Part shown: piece after piece, positions 54,186 through 64,000 of the stretch | Numbering within the stretch: position 1 is the first letter of the stretch | Layout: every line of letters begins with the position of its first letter | Assembly (NCBI GenBank): GCA_945889445.1 | Contig: CAMDBX010000009.1 | Location: 1-64,000 of the forward strand | DNA from: Rhizobium sp. Q54 | Lineage (GTDB): Bacteria > Pseudomonadota > Alphaproteobacteria > Rhizobiales > Aestuariivirgaceae | Direction of reading: 5' to 3' | DNA length: 64,000 nucleotides | Translations under genes and position numbers: made by a program | Notes under the pieces: generated by a model | Seen by the model: only the letters and a program-made list of their open reading frames with translations | Databases searched by the model: none | Told to the model about the DNA's origin: nothing

Positions 54186-55202
54186 ATGACGAAAGTCCGT
54201 GTCGGCATCAACGGCTTCGGCCGCATCGGCCGCAACATCGTTCGCGCCATTTACGAGTCCGGCCGCAAGGACATCGACGTCGTGGCCGTCAACGATCTGG
54301 GCCCGGTGGAGACCAACGCTCACCTGCTGCAGTTCGACTCCGTCCATGGCCGCTTCCCGCACGAAGTGACGGTGAACGGCGATTCGATCTCGATCGGGTC
54401 CGACCAGTTCAAGGTCACCGCCATCAAGGACCCGAGCCAGCTGCCGTGGAAGGATCTGGGCATTGACATTGCGCTCGAGTGCACGGGCATCTTCACGGCG
54501 CGCGACAAGGCGGCCGCCCATCTTGCCGCCGGCGCCAAGCGCGTCATCGTCTCGGCGCCGTCGGATGGCGCCGACTTCACGGTCGTCTATGGCGTGAACC
54601 ACGACAAGCTGTCGAAGGATCACCTGGTGATCTCCAACGCCTCGTGCACCACCAACTGCCTCGCGCCCGTCGCCAAGGTGCTGAATGACGGCATCGGCAT
54701 CGAGAAGGGCATGATGACGACGATCCACTCCTACACCGGCGACCAGCCGACGCTCGACACCATGCACAAGGACCTCTACCGCGCCCGCGCCGCGGCGCTG
54801 TCGATGATCCCGACCTCGACGGGTGCTGCCAAGGCCGTCGGCCTCGTGCTGCCGGAACTCAAGGGCAAGCTTGACGGCTTCGCCATGCGCGTGCCCACGC
54901 CCAATGTCTCGGTCGTCGACCTCAAGTTCATTGCCAAGCGCAAGACCACCAAGGAAGAGGTGAACGAGATGATCCTGAAGGCCGCCGCCAGCGGCCCGCT
55001 GAAGGGCATCCTCGGCACCACCGCGCGCCCCAATGTGTCGATCGACTTCAACCATGATCCGCACTCCTCCGTCTTCCACCTCGACCAGACCAAGGTGATG
55101 GACGACAACTTCGTGCAGATCCTGTCGTGGTACGACAATGAATGGGGCTTCTCGAACCGCATGGGCGACACGGCCGCCTATTTAGGCAAGCTGATCGCCT
55201 GA
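54186..55202 (+). CDS. gap: glyceraldehyde-3-phosphate dehydrogenase, type I
   Basis: A 338-residue enzyme: NAD loop [16 protein letters not shown], catalytic Cys in [17 protein letters not shown], phosphate site SSTG-like [10 protein letters not shown] and C-terminal [13 protein letters not shown]. Oxidises glyceraldehyde 3-phosphate. Rpe follows after 8 bases. Confidence 0.96.
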   Translation: MTKVRVGINGFGRIGRNIVRAIYESGRKDIDVVAVNDLGPVETNAHLLQFDSVHGRFPHEVTVNGDSISIGSDQFKVTAIKDPSQLPWKDLGIDIALECTGIFTARDKAAAHLAAGAKRVIVSAPSDGADFTVVYGVNHDKLSKDHLVISNASCTTNCLAPVAKVLNDGIGIEKGMMTTIHSYTGDQPTLDTMHKDLYRARAAALSMIPTSTGAAKAVGLVLPELKGKLDGFAMRVPTPNVSVVDLKFIAKRKTTKEEVNEMILKAAASGPLKGILGTTARPNVSIDFNHDPHSSVFHLDQTKVMDDNFVQILSWYDNEWGFSNRMGDTAAYLGKLIA

Positions 55203-55210
55203 GGCCGGTG

Positions 55211-55882
55211 ATGAAGACGCGGCCCCTGCTCATTGCACCCTCGATCCTCGCCGCCGACTTTGCGCGGCTCGGTGAGGAGGTGCGCGCCATCGACGCGGCA
55301 GGGGCCGACTACATCCACATCGACGTCATGGATGGGCATTTCGTGCCCAACATCTCCTTTGGTACGCCAATCATGGAATCGATCCGCGGCGTCACGGCGA
55401 AGCCCTTCGACGTGCATCTGATGATCGCGCCCGTCGACCCCTATCTCGAAAGCTTTGCCAAGGCGGGGGCGGACATCATTACCGTCCACGCCGAAGCGGG
55501 GCCGCACCTCGACCGTTCGCTGCAGGCGATCCGCGCCATGGGCAAGAAGGCGGGCGTGTCGCTCAATCCGGCAACGCCTGCCTCGGTTCTGAAGCATGTC
55601 ATGGACCGGCTGGACCTCATTCTGGTGATGAGCGTCAATCCGGGGTTCGGCGGCCAGTCCTTCATTCCGGCCATGCTGGAGAAGATTTCCGAAGTCCGCG
55701 ACATGGTGGGCGGCCGCAACATCGACATCGAAGTCGATGGTGGCATTACGCGCCACAATGCGGGCGAGGTCGTTCGCGCCGGTGCCAACGTGCTGGTCGC
55801 CGGCTCGGCAATCTTCAAGACCAAGGACTATGCAGCAGAGATCCGCGCCATCCGCACGGCGGCAACGAGTGTCTCGGTCTAG
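55211..55882 (+). CDS. rpe: ribulose-phosphate 3-epimerase
   Basis: A 223-residue TIM barrel: [53 protein letters not shown] and [11 protein letters not shown] carry the active-site Asp, His and phosphate-binding residues. Interconverts ribulose and xylulose 5-phosphate, tying to xylB. Its TAG is immediately followed by the convergent FMN reductase stop. Confidence 0.95.
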   Translation: MKTRPLLIAPSILAADFARLGEEVRAIDAAGADYIHIDVMDGHFVPNISFGTPIMESIRGVTAKPFDVHLMIAPVDPYLESFAKAGADIITVHAEAGPHLDRSLQAIRAMGKKAGVSLNPATPASVLKHVMDRLDLILVMSVNPGFGGQSFIPAMLEKISEVRDMVGGRNIDIEVDGGITRHNAGEVVRAGANVLVAGSAIFKTKDYAAEIRAIRTAATSVSV

Positions 55883-56431
55883 CTAGGGCCGCGTTTCCAC
55901 CCACTCCAGGAACGACTCGAGCCACTTCGCGAGGTATCGGCGCGTCTCGGCATCCGTGAGGTTGCCTTGCGCGTCGAACTTCTCCTCGTTGTGGTTCACG
56001 AAGACCTCGGGCCGCGGCATGGTGATGGCCTGCAGGGCCTGCAGGTTCTGCCGGAAGTGATATTGCGCGCGCGCCGTGCCGACGAACTGCCCGCCGCCCG
56101 CACCGACGATGCCCACTCGCTTCCAGCGGAAGGGCGAGCCCCCGCGGGAGAGCCAGTCGGTGGCATTCTTGAGGACGCCGGGCACCGAGAAATTATATTC
56201 CGGGCAGGCAATCACGATGCCATCCGCGGCGCGGATCCTGGCATCCAGCGCTTTCACGCTCTCGGGCTTTCCTGTTGCCGCCTCGTCGTCCTCGTTGAAC
56301 ATCGGGATGCCGTGCAGGTCGGCGATGTCCATCTTCACATGCGCCGGAGCCATCTCCGCCAAGGCGCGCAGCAGCCCGGTGTTGGTGGAAGCCCGGCGCA
56401 GCGAGCCGGTGATGCCGAGAATGGTCGTCAT
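55883..56431 (-). CDS. NADPH-dependent FMN reductase family protein
   Basis: A 182-residue flavodoxin-fold reductase: ILGITGSLRRASTNTGLLRAL (FMN phosphate loop) and CPEYNFSVPGVLKNATDWLSR with GAGGGQFVGTARAQ. It reduces FMN or quinones with NADPH. The ATG overlaps the photolyase stop by four bases, suggesting one transcript. Confidence 0.88.
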   Translation of the reverse strand: MTTILGITGSLRRASTNTGLLRALAEMAPAHVKMDIADLHGIPMFNEDDEAATGKPESVKALDARIRAADGIVIACPEYNFSVPGVLKNATDWLSRGGSPFRWKRVGIVGAGGGQFVGTARAQYHFRQNLQALQAITMPRPEVFVNHNEEKFDAQGNLTDAETRRYLAKWLESFLEWVETRP

Positions 56432-57855
56432 GCGGATCCCTTGATCTCCTTGAAGGCAGCCAGCGCCCTGTCACGCGCCATGCCATGGTCGACAACAGGA
56501 TGAGGGTAGTTCTTGCCCAGTTCAACCCCGGCGGCCTTCAGCACCAAGGCAGGCGCCTCCCACGGATGGTGGATGAACTCATCCGGCATGTGCGCCAGCT
56601 CGGGCACCCACTTGCGCACGTAAGCGCCCTGCGCGTCGAACTTTTCGCCCTGCAGCACCGGGTTGAAGATGCGGAAATAGGGTGCCGCATCCGCGCCGCA
56701 TCCTGCCACCCATTGCCAGCTCGCGGCATTGCTGCCGATGTCGGCATCGACCAGCGTGTCCCAGAACCAGCGCTCGCCATCCTGCCAGGGAACCAGAAGG
56801 TCCTTGATCAGGAAGGAGGCCGCGATCATGCGCACGCGATTGTGCATGATGCCGGTCGCCCACAGCTCGCGCAGGCCGGCATCAACAATGGGATAGCCGG
56901 TGCGGCCCTTCTGCCAGGCCTTGAGGCCCTTCGGATTGTCGCTCCACGGGAAGGCTGAGAACTCCGGGCGGAACGGCTTCTCGGGCAGCGTTGGCCAGTG
57001 GTGCAGCAGGTGATAGGAAAATTCGCGCCACAGAACTTCCTTGAGGAACTTCTCGGCCACCCTGTCCAGCTTGCCGCCTGCCGCAGTCTGCGCGGCGCGC
57101 ACCGCATGCCAGCACTGGGCGGGGCTGATCTCGCCGAAATGGAGGTAGGGCGAAAGCCGCGAGGTCACGTCGCGGTCCGGGCGGTCGCGCTCGTCGGCAT
57201 AGTGTTCGAGGCCATCTGCAATGAATTCAGTGAGCCGGACAGCGGCGCCCGCCTCGCCGGGCGTCCAATGGGCAGCCATGCCCTTGGCCCAATCCGGCGT
57301 CGTCGGCTGAAGGCCCCAGTCGCTCAGCCGGTCGCTCTTCAGCGTGCCGGACCAGGCCGAGAGTTTCGGTACCTTCTTCAGCGGCCGTGGCTCGCCCGCA
57401 GCGAAGCACGCCTTCGAGAAGGGCGTGTAGACCCGGTAGGGCTCGCCGGATCCATTGCGGATCGATTCCGGCTCATGCAGCAGGAAGCCGCCATAGCGGT
57501 GGCAGCCCGCGCCCGCCGCATCGCATACACTCTTGATGCGGCGCTCAATCTCGCCTGACCAGGGCGCATAGTCTCGCGTGAAGTGCACCGAGCCGGCCCC
57601 GCTCTCCGTCAGAACCTCGGCGATCACCTTGTCAGCTGGTCCCCGGCGCAGCACCAGTTCAACCTTGGCCGACAGGGCTTCGAGGCTCTTGTGCAGCCAC
57701 CAGCGCGATGCGCCGCCAAGGCGCCAGCTTCCTGGCGTCTCATCATCGAGTACATAGAGGACGATCACCGGGCCTTGCGCCGCCGCCGCCGTCAGCGCGG
57801 CATTGTCGGCGAGGCGAAGGTCGTTGCGAAGCCAGTAGAGGGAGGGCGAAGTCAT
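56428..57855 (-). CDS. phrB: deoxyribodipyrimidine photolyase
   Basis: A 475-residue photolyase: N-terminal alpha/beta domain LYWLRNDLRLADNAAL, then FAD-binding helices with SRLSPYLHFGEISP, EFSYHLLHHWP, GYPIVDAGLRELWATGIMHNRVRM and WFWDTLVDADIGSNAASWQWVAGCGADAAPYFRIFNP. Uses blue light to split cyclobutane dimers. ATG 57855 gives the standard N-terminus; AAAGAG lies upstream. Confidence 0.94.
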   Translation of the reverse strand: MTSPSLYWLRNDLRLADNAALTAAAAQGPVIVLYVLDDETPGSWRLGGASRWWLHKSLEALSAKVELVLRRGPADKVIAEVLTESGAGSVHFTRDYAPWSGEIERRIKSVCDAAGAGCHRYGGFLLHEPESIRNGSGEPYRVYTPFSKACFAAGEPRPLKKVPKLSAWSGTLKSDRLSDWGLQPTTPDWAKGMAAHWTPGEAGAAVRLTEFIADGLEHYADERDRPDRDVTSRLSPYLHFGEISPAQCWHAVRAAQTAAGGKLDRVAEKFLKEVLWREFSYHLLHHWPTLPEKPFRPEFSAFPWSDNPKGLKAWQKGRTGYPIVDAGLRELWATGIMHNRVRMIAASFLIKDLLVPWQDGERWFWDTLVDADIGSNAASWQWVAGCGADAAPYFRIFNPVLQGEKFDAQGAYVRKWVPELAHMPDEFIHHPWEAPALVLKAAGVELGKNYPHPVVDHGMARDRALAAFKEIKGSA

Positions 57856-57901
57856 GCCCTCTTTACGCACCGAAAGGGGGGCGGGATCAACCGCCCCCTG
57901 C

Positions 57902-58972
57902 TCAGTCGAGGTCCGACTGTTTTTCCTTCAGGACCTGGGCATAGACGTTGATGATCAGCGCCGCGAGCAGGATGAGGCCGCGGATCAGGATCTTGAGGAA
58001 ACTGTCGATCTGGATGTGGTCCAGCCCGTTGTTGACCACGCCCAGAACGAGCAGGCCGATGATGGTGTTGCCGATGCCGCCGCGCCCGCCGAACAGCGAC
58101 GTGCCGCCCACCACCACCGCGGCGATGGCATCGAGCAGGAAGGTGTCGAACTGGTTCTGCTGGGCGGACCCGAAATAGGCAACGCCGAGCATGCCGGCGA
58201 TGCCCGAACACATGGCGCAGATCACCATCACCGAGCCGATGATGAACTTGACGTTCACGCCCGAATACTCGGCCGCCTCGCGGTTGCCACCCACCATGTA
58301 GATGTAGCGGCCGTAGCGCGTATAGGTGAGCACCAGGTGGCCGACGAGCAGGAAGACGATGCAGACGATGATGGGCCAGCCGATCGGAATGAACATCGCC
58401 TTGCCAGCGGCATCGATGCCAAGCGGAATGGTGAAGGCCGTTCCCGAACCCAGCGTGGTGATGAGATCGGGGTATTGGTAGGCGATCTGACCGCGGATGA
58501 GGAGGGCCGAGACGCCGTTGGCAATCTGCATCATGGCCAGCGTCATGATGAAGGAGGGAATGCCGATGATGGTCATGCCGCCAGCCGTGACGAGGCCGAA
58601 GGCGAAGGCGGACGCCAGCGCGAGGATGATGGCGATCCAGCCCGGCAATGGAATGTTGGCGATGTTCACGTAGTCCGGCTGGATGGTGAAATAGGCCACC
58701 GTGATGCCCACCGCATTGGCCACCGCCGCAACGGAAAGGTCGATTTCCGCCGTGAGGATCACATAGGTGAGGCCAACGGCAATGATACCGGTGATGGAGA
58801 GCTGCCGGATGATGTTCAGCATGTTGTCGAGCGTCAGGAACGAGTTCGACGCGAAGCTGAAGAATACGACGAGGGCGACCAGCGTGAACACCGGGGCGAT
58901 GTTGCGCAGCTGATCGGCGAGGAAGCGCTTCAAGCTGAAGCTGCGGGGCGCTGCCGTGTCGGCGGTCGTCAT
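57902..58972 (-). CDS. sugar ABC transporter permease (RbsC/XylH type)
   Basis: A 356-residue permease of the BPD_transp_2 family with about nine hydrophobic segments: YVILTAEIDLSVAAVANAVG, VGGNREAAEYSGVN and VVVGGTSLFGGRGGIGNTIIG, typical of ribose/xylose-type exporters-importers. Follows the ATPase by 24 bases. Context (mtnK, mtnA) suggests methylthioribose as ligand. Confidence 0.88.
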   Translation of the reverse strand: MTTADTAAPRSFSLKRFLADQLRNIAPVFTLVALVVFFSFASNSFLTLDNMLNIIRQLSITGIIAVGLTYVILTAEIDLSVAAVANAVGITVAYFTIQPDYVNIANIPLPGWIAIILALASAFAFGLVTAGGMTIIGIPSFIMTLAMMQIANGVSALLIRGQIAYQYPDLITTLGSGTAFTIPLGIDAAGKAMFIPIGWPIIVCIVFLLVGHLVLTYTRYGRYIYMVGGNREAAEYSGVNVKFIIGSVMVICAMCSGIAGMLGVAYFGSAQQNQFDTFLLDAIAAVVVGGTSLFGGRGGIGNTIIGLLVLGVVNNGLDHIQIDSFLKILIRGLILLAALIINVYAQVLKEKQSDLD

Positions 58973-58996
58973 GGTGTCTTCTTCTCCATCGAAAGC

Positions 58997-60523
58997 TCAG
59001 GCTGCCGCCAGAAGGTCCGCCTTCTCGATATGGCCCGTTGAAAATTCGCGCGCCACGGTACCCTTGCGGATCACCGTCACCCGATCGGCAAGTGTCAGGA
59101 TGGTCTCGGGCTCGGTGGAGAGCACGAGGATGGCAACACCCCTGTCGCGCAGCGACCTGACGATGCGGATCACGTCTTCCTTGGCGCCCACGTCCATGCC
59201 GCGGGTTGGTTCGGAGAGGATCAGCACGCGCGGCAGGTGGGTGAGCCACTTGGCGAGCGCCACCTTCTGCTGGTTGCCGCCGGACAGCGAGCCGAGTGGA
59301 ATGGCGGTGCGCGGCGGCCTGATCTGCAAGTCCTTGATGTGCCCCTCGGTGATGCGCTTCTCGGCACGCGGCTTCAACCACAGGCGGTGGATGCGGTCGA
59401 GGATCGATATCGAAACGTTCTTGTAGACCGGCTCCTGCCGGAACAGCATCATCCGCCGGTTCTCCGGCACGAAGGCGATGCCCTTGGCTCGCGCGGCCGC
59501 AGTCGAGCGAAAGCGCACCGGCTTGCCATCGAGCCGCACCGAGCCCCGGCGCAGCGAGACCTTGCCGAACAAGGCGCGTGCGAGTTCGATCTGGCCTGAG
59601 CCCATGAAGCCATAGACCCCGGTGATTTCGCCGGCGCGCAGCTCGATCGAGAAGTCCCGCAGGTTCCTCCCGTCGCTCACGCCCTGAACGGACAGCACCA
59701 CCGGCTTGGCGTCGTCGCCTCTCAGCTCCGCCTCCTCGCCCATGTGCATGCCCTTGGAACCGCGCCCGATCATGTGGGCGATGACGCTGTCCTTGGTGAG
59801 GCTCCTGGTGTCCTCGGTGATGACCTTCTTGCCATTGCGGAACACTGTGACCCGGTCGGAAATTTCCAGGACGTCATCGAGGAAGTGCGAGATGAAGACG
59901 ATGGAGCGGCCCTCGGCGCGCAACCTGCGCAACACTTCGAAGAGCTGTCTCACCTCGGGTGGCGAGAGTGCGGAGGTTGGTTCGTCGAGAATGATGATCT
60001 GCGCGCCCGAGAACAGAACGCGCGAGAGTTCGACCAGTTGCTGCAGCCCAACCGGAAGCGCGCCCATGGTGGTGGTGGGATCGATGTCGAGGCCGAGGCT
60101 GGCGATCAGCTTCTTTGCGTCGCGGTTCATGCGGCCCCAGTCCACGGTGCCGATGGTGGTGAGGGGCTGGTTGCCGAGGAACACGTTCTCAGCGACCGTC
60201 AGGTCCGGAACGATGGAGAGTTCCTGGTGGACCATGCCAATGGAATTGGCCAGCGCATCGCCGGCCGACCGAAGCCGGACTTCACGGCCCTTGATTCGCA
60301 TGCTGCCGTCGAAATCCGTGTGCACCCCGGCGATGATCTTCATGGTGGTGGACTTGCCGGCACCGTTCTCGCCCACCAGGCCGTGGATTTCTCCCGGCAG
60401 TAGCGTGAAATCCACGTTCTGCAGCGCCATCACGCCGCCGAAGTGCTTCGAGACATTGGAAAGTTCGAGCAGGGGCTCTGGGCCCCCGCTCGCGTGTTGT
60501 GTCTGATCGGCAATCACGGTCAA
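58997..60523 (-). CDS. sugar ABC transporter ATP-binding protein (RbsA type, two domains)
   Basis: A 508-residue double ATPase. Domain 1 has Walker A GENGAGKSTTMKI and IIILDEPTSALSPPE; domain 2 has the degenerate GFMGSGQIELARAL and LSGGNQQKVALAKWL, VLILSEPTRGMDVGAKE, the normal pattern of RbsA-like proteins. Follows the binding-protein gene by two bases, so translation is linked. Confidence 0.9.
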   Translation of the reverse strand: MTVIADQTQHASGGPEPLLELSNVSKHFGGVMALQNVDFTLLPGEIHGLVGENGAGKSTTMKIIAGVHTDFDGSMRIKGREVRLRSAGDALANSIGMVHQELSIVPDLTVAENVFLGNQPLTTIGTVDWGRMNRDAKKLIASLGLDIDPTTTMGALPVGLQQLVELSRVLFSGAQIIILDEPTSALSPPEVRQLFEVLRRLRAEGRSIVFISHFLDDVLEISDRVTVFRNGKKVITEDTRSLTKDSVIAHMIGRGSKGMHMGEEAELRGDDAKPVVLSVQGVSDGRNLRDFSIELRAGEITGVYGFMGSGQIELARALFGKVSLRRGSVRLDGKPVRFRSTAAARAKGIAFVPENRRMMLFRQEPVYKNVSISILDRIHRLWLKPRAEKRITEGHIKDLQIRPPRTAIPLGSLSGGNQQKVALAKWLTHLPRVLILSEPTRGMDVGAKEDVIRIVRSLRDRGVAILVLSTEPETILTLADRVTVIRKGTVAREFSTGHIEKADLLAAA

Positions 60524-60525
60524 GA

Positions 60526-61551
60526 TCAGATCAGGAAGTTCTTCTGCAGCCAGAGATGGCCCGCAGCCGTTTCCTTGGTGATCACCGGACCGTCGGCCAG
60601 GATGAAGTCCGGAATGTCCTTGCCGGCCTGCTCGCCGCCCTGCACCGCGGCAACACCGGCCGCCACCGACCAGCCGTGGATGCGGCAGGAGGGGTTGCGC
60701 ACCGTCGCCACCATCACGCCTTCAAGCACCGCGTTCACGGCGGGCGGCATGGCATCGACGCCGGCGATGAGAATGTCGGTGCGGTTCTTGGCCTTCATGA
60801 CGTTGTGCGCGGCAAGCGCCATGTCGTCATTGTGGAAGAAGGCGCCCTTGATGTCCGGGTACTGCGTCAGCAGCGAGTCCCAGATGCGGGCGACCTTGGT
60901 CACGTCCCAGTCGGCGGGCTGTTCGTCGAGCACCTTGATGTTGGCGTTGCCGTCCACAACCTGGTGGAAGCCCTTGGCGCGACCTTGCGCACCGGAGTGG
61001 CCAAGCGCGCCCTGCGTCATCACCATGTTGCCCGCACCACCCATGGCACCAACCAGAGCGGAGGTAACGACCGAGCCCATCATCACGTTGTCAGGCGCGA
61101 TGAAGGTGTGGATCGGAATCGTGCCCGGCGGTGCGACGAGCGTGTCCATCGCGATCACCGGGGTGCCGGCATCGATCATCTTCTTGATCGGATCCGTCAG
61201 CGTGCCGATGCCGAACGTCTGGATCGCCACGAAATCCCACTTCTGCGAGGCCATGTTGTCAATGGCGGCGCGCTGCTTGGTGGCCGAGAGTTCACCGTCG
61301 AACCAGGTGATCTCCACATTCATGAGCTTGCCCCAGGCTTCCGCTGCCTGCTTGCCCTGGGCGCACCAAGTGGCCTGCAGTCCAGCGTTCGAGAACGCCG
61401 CCTTCATGGGCTTCCCCGAAGGAGCGAGCGCCTGCGCCATGGCAGGGTCGAACCCTGCGTCGGCCAGCAGGGCGGCACCGAGCGCGGTGGCGCCCAGCTT
61501 CTTGAATACGTCACGCCGATTGGCGGCTTCCTTGATAAGATCTTCGAGCAT
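60526..61551 (-). CDS. sugar-type ABC transporter substrate-binding protein
   Basis: A 341-residue periplasmic protein with a Tat-like signal (NRRDVFKKLGATALGAALLAD, residues 11-31). The mature part is a PBP1-like fold: QGKQAAEAWGKLMNVEITWFDG, AIDNMASQKWDFVAIQTFG, DTLVAPPGTIPIHTFIAPDN and DILIAGVDAMPPAVNAV. ATG 61551 has GGAGG 9 bases upstream. Divergent from mtnK across a 277-bp gap that holds no gene. Confidence 0.88.
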   Translation of the reverse strand: MLEDLIKEAANRRDVFKKLGATALGAALLADAGFDPAMAQALAPSGKPMKAAFSNAGLQATWCAQGKQAAEAWGKLMNVEITWFDGELSATKQRAAIDNMASQKWDFVAIQTFGIGTLTDPIKKMIDAGTPVIAMDTLVAPPGTIPIHTFIAPDNVMMGSVVTSALVGAMGGAGNMVMTQGALGHSGAQGRAKGFHQVVDGNANIKVLDEQPADWDVTKVARIWDSLLTQYPDIKGAFFHNDDMALAAHNVMKAKNRTDILIAGVDAMPPAVNAVLEGVMVATVRNPSCRIHGWSVAAGVAAVQGGEQAGKDIPDFILADGPVITKETAAGHLWLQKNFLI

Positions 61552-61828
61552 TGCGTTGGTCCTCCTCCAAGGCTGATGTTCTCTCGCGCGCCCGAGGGTG
61601 GTTTCGTGCCGGAACAGTCGGCCGAAACTTCTGGAAGGACGCCGATGGGAGAAAACATCCAACACGGATTGGGGTTTGTCCAGACCTTTTGTCCGACAAA
61701 TCTGTTTTGCTGCATGGCATCATCGCTTTTGCGCTTGCGAACGGAGCCGGGCGGTGCCGGGCATGGCTTGCATTTTCGGGGCATTCCGGTGCTCACTGCA
61801 GGGCATCGCCATCAACCAACAGCATGAC

Positions 61829-63118
61829 ATGCCAGCCATGATCGAAACTCCCGAAGGCTACGCGCCGCAAAAACCCGAAACGCTCTCTGCTTATCTTTCA
61901 GGCATCGATGCCGTACGAAGCATCCTGGGTGGCGCGCCGGAACAATGGACCATCGCCGAGGTCGGTGACGGCAACCTCAACCTGGTGTTCATCGTGAAAG
62001 GGCCAGAGGGCGGCGTTGCGGTCAAGCAGGCTCTCCCCTATGTGCGACTCGTCGGCGAGAGTTGGCCGCTGCCGCTCTCGCGTGCGCATTATGAGCACAT
62101 GGCGCTCACCGAGCAGGCCCGCCTGACCTGCGCGCTGGTGCCGAAGATCCATCACTATGACGAGCGCCAGGCCCTCATCGTCATGGAACTGCTCGAGCCC
62201 CACATCATCATGCGCCGCGGCATGATCGCGGCCACGGAGTATCCGAAGTTCGCGGACGACATCTCCACATTCATGGCGCGCACGCTTTACTTCACCTCCG
62301 ACCTGGCCCTGACGGCGGACCGGAAAAAGGCACTCATTGCCGCGTTCGCGGGCAATTCCGCGCTGTGCAAGATCACCGAGGACCTGATCTTTACCGACCC
62401 CTATCGTGTGGCGGAGCTCAACCGCTGGACCTCGCCGCAGCTTGACGCCTATGCGGCGCGCTGGCGCGAGGACGGCGATCTCAAGGTCGCCGTTTCCCGG
62501 TTGAAGTTGAAGTTCCTGTCGTCAGCGGAGGCCATGCTGCACGGCGACCTGCACACCGGTTCCATCATGCTGACGCCGGAAGACACCCGGATTATCGATC
62601 CCGAGTTCGCCTTCATCGGGCCGATGGGCTTCGACGTGGGTGCCATTGTCGCCAACTTCCTCATCAACTTCTTCGCTCAGGATGGGCATGAGAAGCGGCC
62701 AGGCGATCGTGATGCCTATCGCGACTGGGTGCTCTCGACGCTCGAAAAGATCATCACGCAGTTTCGTGAAAAGTTTCTCGCCCTGTGGCGCGAGAACCCA
62801 ACGGGCGATGCCTATCCCTCATCGCTGTTCCAGGGCAGCGGTGGAGAAGCACGGCTCGAGCTGGAACGTCAGGCCTACATGGACCGGCTTTGGGCGGACA
62901 CTGTTGGCTTCGCCGCCGCCAAGATGATCCGTCGCATCCTCGGCCTTGCCCACAACATCGATTTGGAGTTGATCGAAGATCCGGACCGCCGTGCCACTTG
63001 CGAAGCGCGGGCCCTGACACTGGCGCGGGACATGATGGTGAACAGTGCGCGCTATCCCACCATCGCGTCCGTCACCGAAGCCGCGCGGCGCGTGCGGATG
63101 GATATGGCGAGTTACTGA
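61829..63118 (+). CDS. mtnK: 5-methylthioribose kinase
   Basis: A 429-residue kinase of the APH fold: [13 protein letters not shown] (glycine-rich ATP loop), [33 protein letters not shown] (catalytic loop, HGDLHTG) and [18 protein letters not shown] (metal-binding DPE). Phosphorylates methylthioribose at C1 in methionine salvage. Start could also be 61838. Its stop overlaps the convergent mtnA stop by a few bases. Confidence 0.9.
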   Translation: MPAMIETPEGYAPQKPETLSAYLSGIDAVRSILGGAPEQWTIAEVGDGNLNLVFIVKGPEGGVAVKQALPYVRLVGESWPLPLSRAHYEHMALTEQARLTCALVPKIHHYDERQALIVMELLEPHIIMRRGMIAATEYPKFADDISTFMARTLYFTSDLALTADRKKALIAAFAGNSALCKITEDLIFTDPYRVAELNRWTSPQLDAYAARWREDGDLKVAVSRLKLKFLSSAEAMLHGDLHTGSIMLTPEDTRIIDPEFAFIGPMGFDVGAIVANFLINFFAQDGHEKRPGDRDAYRDWVLSTLEKIITQFREKFLALWRENPTGDAYPSSLFQGSGGEARLELERQAYMDRLWADTVGFAAAKMIRRILGLAHNIDLELIEDPDRRATCEARALTLARDMMVNSARYPTIASVTEAARRVRMDMASY

Positions 63119-64000
63119 GTTGCACGCTCCGGGAAAGCCGTGGCGATGGCCTCTCGGTTGGCGGCAATCACCCCCCGTTCGGTGATGAGGCCTGTCACAA
63201 AGCGGGCCGGCGTGACGTCGAAGGCGTAGTTGGCGACCTTCGATCCACGGGGCACGATCTCCACCGTCTCGATCCGCCCGTCTTCGGTGCGCCCTGTCAT
63301 GTGAGAGACCTCGTGGCCGCCACGCTGCTCGATGGGAATTTCGCGGATGCCGTCCATCACGGTGAAGTCGATGGTGGGTGAGGGCAGCGCCACATAGAAG
63401 GGCACGCCATTGTCATGCGCTGCAAGAGCCTTCAGATATGTGCCGATCTTGTTGCAGACATCACCTTGCGCCGTGGTGCGGTCGGTGCCGACGATGGCCA
63501 TGTCGACGAGGCCGTGCTGCATCAGGTGGCCGCCGGTGTTGTCCGGGATCACGGTATGGGGCACGCCATGGTGGAGAAGCTCCCATGCGGTGAGTGAGGC
63601 GCCCTGGTTCCGCGGTCGGGTCTCGTCCACCCAGACATGAACGGGAAGGCCCGCATCATGGGCGGTGTAGATGGGTGCCGTGGCGGTGCCCCAATCAACC
63701 GTCGCCAGCCAGCCTGCGTTGCAGTGAGTGAGAATGTTGATCGCCTCTCCCGGCTTCTTGCCCGCGGCAATGCGCTTGATGATGTCGAAACCGTTGCGGC
63801 CGATGCTCTGGTTGATGGCAACGTCCTCATCCGCGATCTCGGCGGCACGCGCATAGGCGCGAACCGAACGGGCGCCTGCGGGAAGCGGCTTCAGAACCTG
63901 CATCATCTGGTCGAGCGCCCACTTGAGGTTGATCGCAGTGGGCCTTGTCTTCACCAGCAAGTCATAGGCGCTCGCCAGGGCCGCGTCGGAACTGTCCTGG
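63112..64000 (-). CDS. mtnA: methylthioribose-1-phosphate isomerase, C-terminal part
   Basis: Coding continues through the right window edge (the last codons read [22 protein letters not shown]). Visible motifs: [36 protein letters not shown] (catalytic Cys in HCNAG), [18 protein letters not shown] (catalytic Asp region follows), [20 protein letters not shown]. Converts methylthioribose 1-phosphate to methylthioribulose 1-phosphate. Convergent with mtnK. Confidence 0.93.
   Translation of the reverse strand, partial: QDSSDAALASAYDLLVKTRPTAINLKWALDQMMQVLKPLPAGARSVRAYARAAEIADEDVAINQSIGRNGFDIIKRIAAGKKPGEAINILTHCNAGWLATVDWGTATAPIYTAHDAGLPVHVWVDETRPRNQGASLTAWELLHHGVPHTVIPDNTGGHLMQHGLVDMAIVGTDRTTAQGDVCNKIGTYLKALAAHDNGVPFYVALPSPTIDFTVMDGIREIPIEQRGGHEVSHMTGRTEDGRIETVEIVPRGSKVANYAFDVTPARFVTGLITERGVIAANREAIATAFPERATQ

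Overview
The window looks like a GC-rich alphaproteobacterial chromosome, probably of the Hyphomicrobiales type. This rests on a GcrA cell-cycle regulator, a cluster of GANTC (CcrM methylation) sites, a pst-phoU-phoB operon with PhoR just upstream, Tat-dependent solute-binding proteins and many short ATGA gene overlaps. No species is assigned, since no database search was possible.

Bases 1-11 kb form an eroded accessory region next to a tRNA-Gly(CCC) gene. It holds a btpA-like gene broken by a stop codon, two decayed partial copies of the tRNA-Gly locus, a ~650 bp segment duplicated at 4.95 kb and 9.04 kb with one copy partly dead, and small orphan genes (lone LuxR-type HTH, STAS, P-loop ATPase, PilZ-like, GYD). 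It also has a secreted choloylglycine-hydrolase-type enzyme with a wrecked second copy. No integrase or transposase was found.

Bases 11.0-15.05 kb carry the most unusual content, all on the minus strand: a low-complexity exported peptide (C), a Tat-exported deaminase-fold protein, a second low-complexity peptide (B), an HPr-kinase-like/PqqD fusion protein and a PepSY-type membrane protein. A third peptide (A) lies apart at 2.6-2.9 kb. All three peptides end in the same C-x-x-G-T-N-C motif although their repeat bodies differ. Upstream of each lie CTGAC-type half-sites on an exact 11-bp lattice, as expected for an OmpR/PhoB-family regulator. I propose an undescribed peptide-modification and export system; kinase and carrier roles are inferred from family membership only.

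Bases 15.2-36.98 kb are mostly housekeeping: dcd, apaG, argE, a DUF2938-like membrane protein with a CocE/NonD hydrolase and an HSL-type esterase, an L,D-transpeptidase, a fatty acid desaturase, a ureohydrolase (agmatinase/guanidinobutyrase type), a second HSL-type esterase, phoR-pstSCAB-phoU-phoB for phosphate, gcrA, and argD-argF-hslO.

Bases 37-51.8 kb are transport and sugar catabolism: two paralogous Tat-dependent peptide-family binding proteins, two permeases and a double ATPase, then a three-domain hydrolase/flavin-reductase/Nudix-like fusion. A LacI-type regulator, xylB, xylA, a sugar isomerase/epimerase and a Gfo/Idh/MocA oxidoreductase follow.

Bases 52-64 kb hold a DUF3422 protein, a TetR/BetI-like regulator, gap, rpe, a photolyase with an FMN reductase, and a sugar-type ABC transporter beside mtnK and mtnA. 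That last neighbourhood suggests uptake and salvage of methylthioribose.
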